Assembly (NCBI GenBank): GCA_029863175.1
Contig: JAOTVX010000073.1
Location: 1-6,065 of the forward strand
Source of the DNA: Betaproteobacteria bacterium
GTDB taxonomy: Bacteria; Pseudomonadota; Gammaproteobacteria; Burkholderiales; SG8-41
DNA: 6,065 nucleotides
Direction of reading: 5' to 3'
A model generated the notes under the pieces. That model saw nothing but the letters and a program-made list of their open reading frames with translations. It was not told the origin of the DNA and ran no database searches. Positions 5,681 to 6,065 of this stretch are shown piece by piece (position 1 is the first letter of the stretch; each line of letters begins with the position of its first letter). The translations under genes and the position numbers were made by a program.

Positions 5681-6065
5681 TCAGGGCTTAAGGGCGTAGG
5701 CATCATCGAACTTCCGCTCGAGCCCGGGATGCGTGCCGCGCAGCTTGTCCACTACTTCCTTCGCCCACTCGAAGTACTCCTGCCGGCGCTCGAGCGGCCA
5801 GCTGGCCGGAGGGCGCGCAGCGACATCGCGCAGGTTGCAGATCTTGTCGGCGAGCTTCACGAGGCGCGCCCGTTTGCTGGCGTGCTTGGCTTTTGCGACC
5901 TGAAGGCGCTTGCGCACGATCTTCTTCAGCCACTGCACGTCGGTGACCTCGAGCACGATAGCAGCGATCTCGTCGCCGAACTCGCCACGCAGCTCCTGCC
6001 AGCTCGTCTCGGTGTCCTCGACCGTATCGTGCAGCAACGCGGCGGCGATCACGGCCGGGTCGGCG
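5681..6065 (-). CDS. MESH1-like HD-domain hydrolase, (p)ppGpp hydrolase family (N-terminus outside window)
   Basis: About 128 codons are visible; the frame runs off the right edge, so the start and the first metal-binding histidine are missing. AALLHDTVEDTET contains the HD metal pair (codons at 6026-6031) and the adjacent Glu-Asp that the MESH1/SpoT hydrolase family uses in catalysis. LVKLADKICNLRDVA (metal-ligand Asp at 5846-5848, then NLRD) is the second signature. The tail RRQEYFEWAKEVVDKLRGTHPGLE closely resembles the C-terminus of metazoan MESH1 (HDDC3) and its bacterial relatives. Stand-alone members remove the 3'-pyrophosphate of the stringent-response alarmone, and MESH1 also dephosphorylates NADPH. 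The gene seems to consist of the hydrolase domain only, ending with a TGA right after this domain and with no synthetase domain downstream. Repeat copy 2 follows 9 bp after the stop. Confidence 0.85.
   Translation of the reverse strand, partial: ADPAVIAAALLHDTVEDTETSWQELRGEFGDEIAAIVLEVTDVQWLKKIVRKRLQVAKAKHASKRARLVKLADKICNLRDVAARPPASWPLERRQEYFEWAKEVVDKLRGTHPGLERKFDDAYALKP

Overview
The window is a GC-rich stretch of a proteobacterial chromosome, most likely from a betaproteobacterium of the Burkholderiales type. I infer this from the TctC/Bug solute-binding protein, a family greatly expanded in that group, and from the dapA-family / TPP-enzyme / Bug neighbourhood. No rRNA, tRNA, transposase, integrase or CRISPR array is visible, and lineage cannot be fixed from this sequence alone.

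Left half, + strand (1-2797): the 3' end of a dihydrodipicolinate-synthase-family lyase (1-356) is followed by a split thiamine-diphosphate decarboxylase resembling sulfopyruvate or phosphonopyruvate decarboxylase. Its PYR-domain alpha subunit (367-885) and PP-domain beta subunit (1022-1618) are separate genes. After a 219-bp gap comes a secreted tripartite-tricarboxylate-transporter receptor (1838-2797). Together these look like an uptake and catabolism cluster for an unidentified organic acid: the Bug protein would capture it in the periplasm, and the lyase and decarboxylase would cleave 2-oxo-acid intermediates in the cytoplasm.

Right half, - strand (3028-6065), read right to left: the C-terminal part of a MESH1-like HD hydrolase ((p)ppGpp hydrolase family, 5681-6065, running off the right edge), a GCS2-family carboxylate-amine ligase (4068-5492), and 23 bp after it an AstE/AspA-type zinc deacylase (3028-4044). 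The last two form a compact pair of an amide-bond maker and an amide-bond breaker.

The most unusual content is intergenic. Two copies of one repeat (891-988 and 5558-5671) consist of an octamer close to TGGTGATG repeated every 13 nt on one arm and its complement repeated every 13 nt on the other arm, so each can fold into a long ladder hairpin. Copy 1 lies between the two decarboxylase subunit genes. Copy 2 lies just after the stop codon of the HD hydrolase. The convergent intergenic region (2798-3027) holds a CCCTCTCC/GGAGAGGG hairpin and a nested palindrome built the same way from unrelated units with periods of 10 nt (outer arms) and 7 nt (inner arms). This shared design across three unrelated unit sequences is the main candidate for something undescribed.
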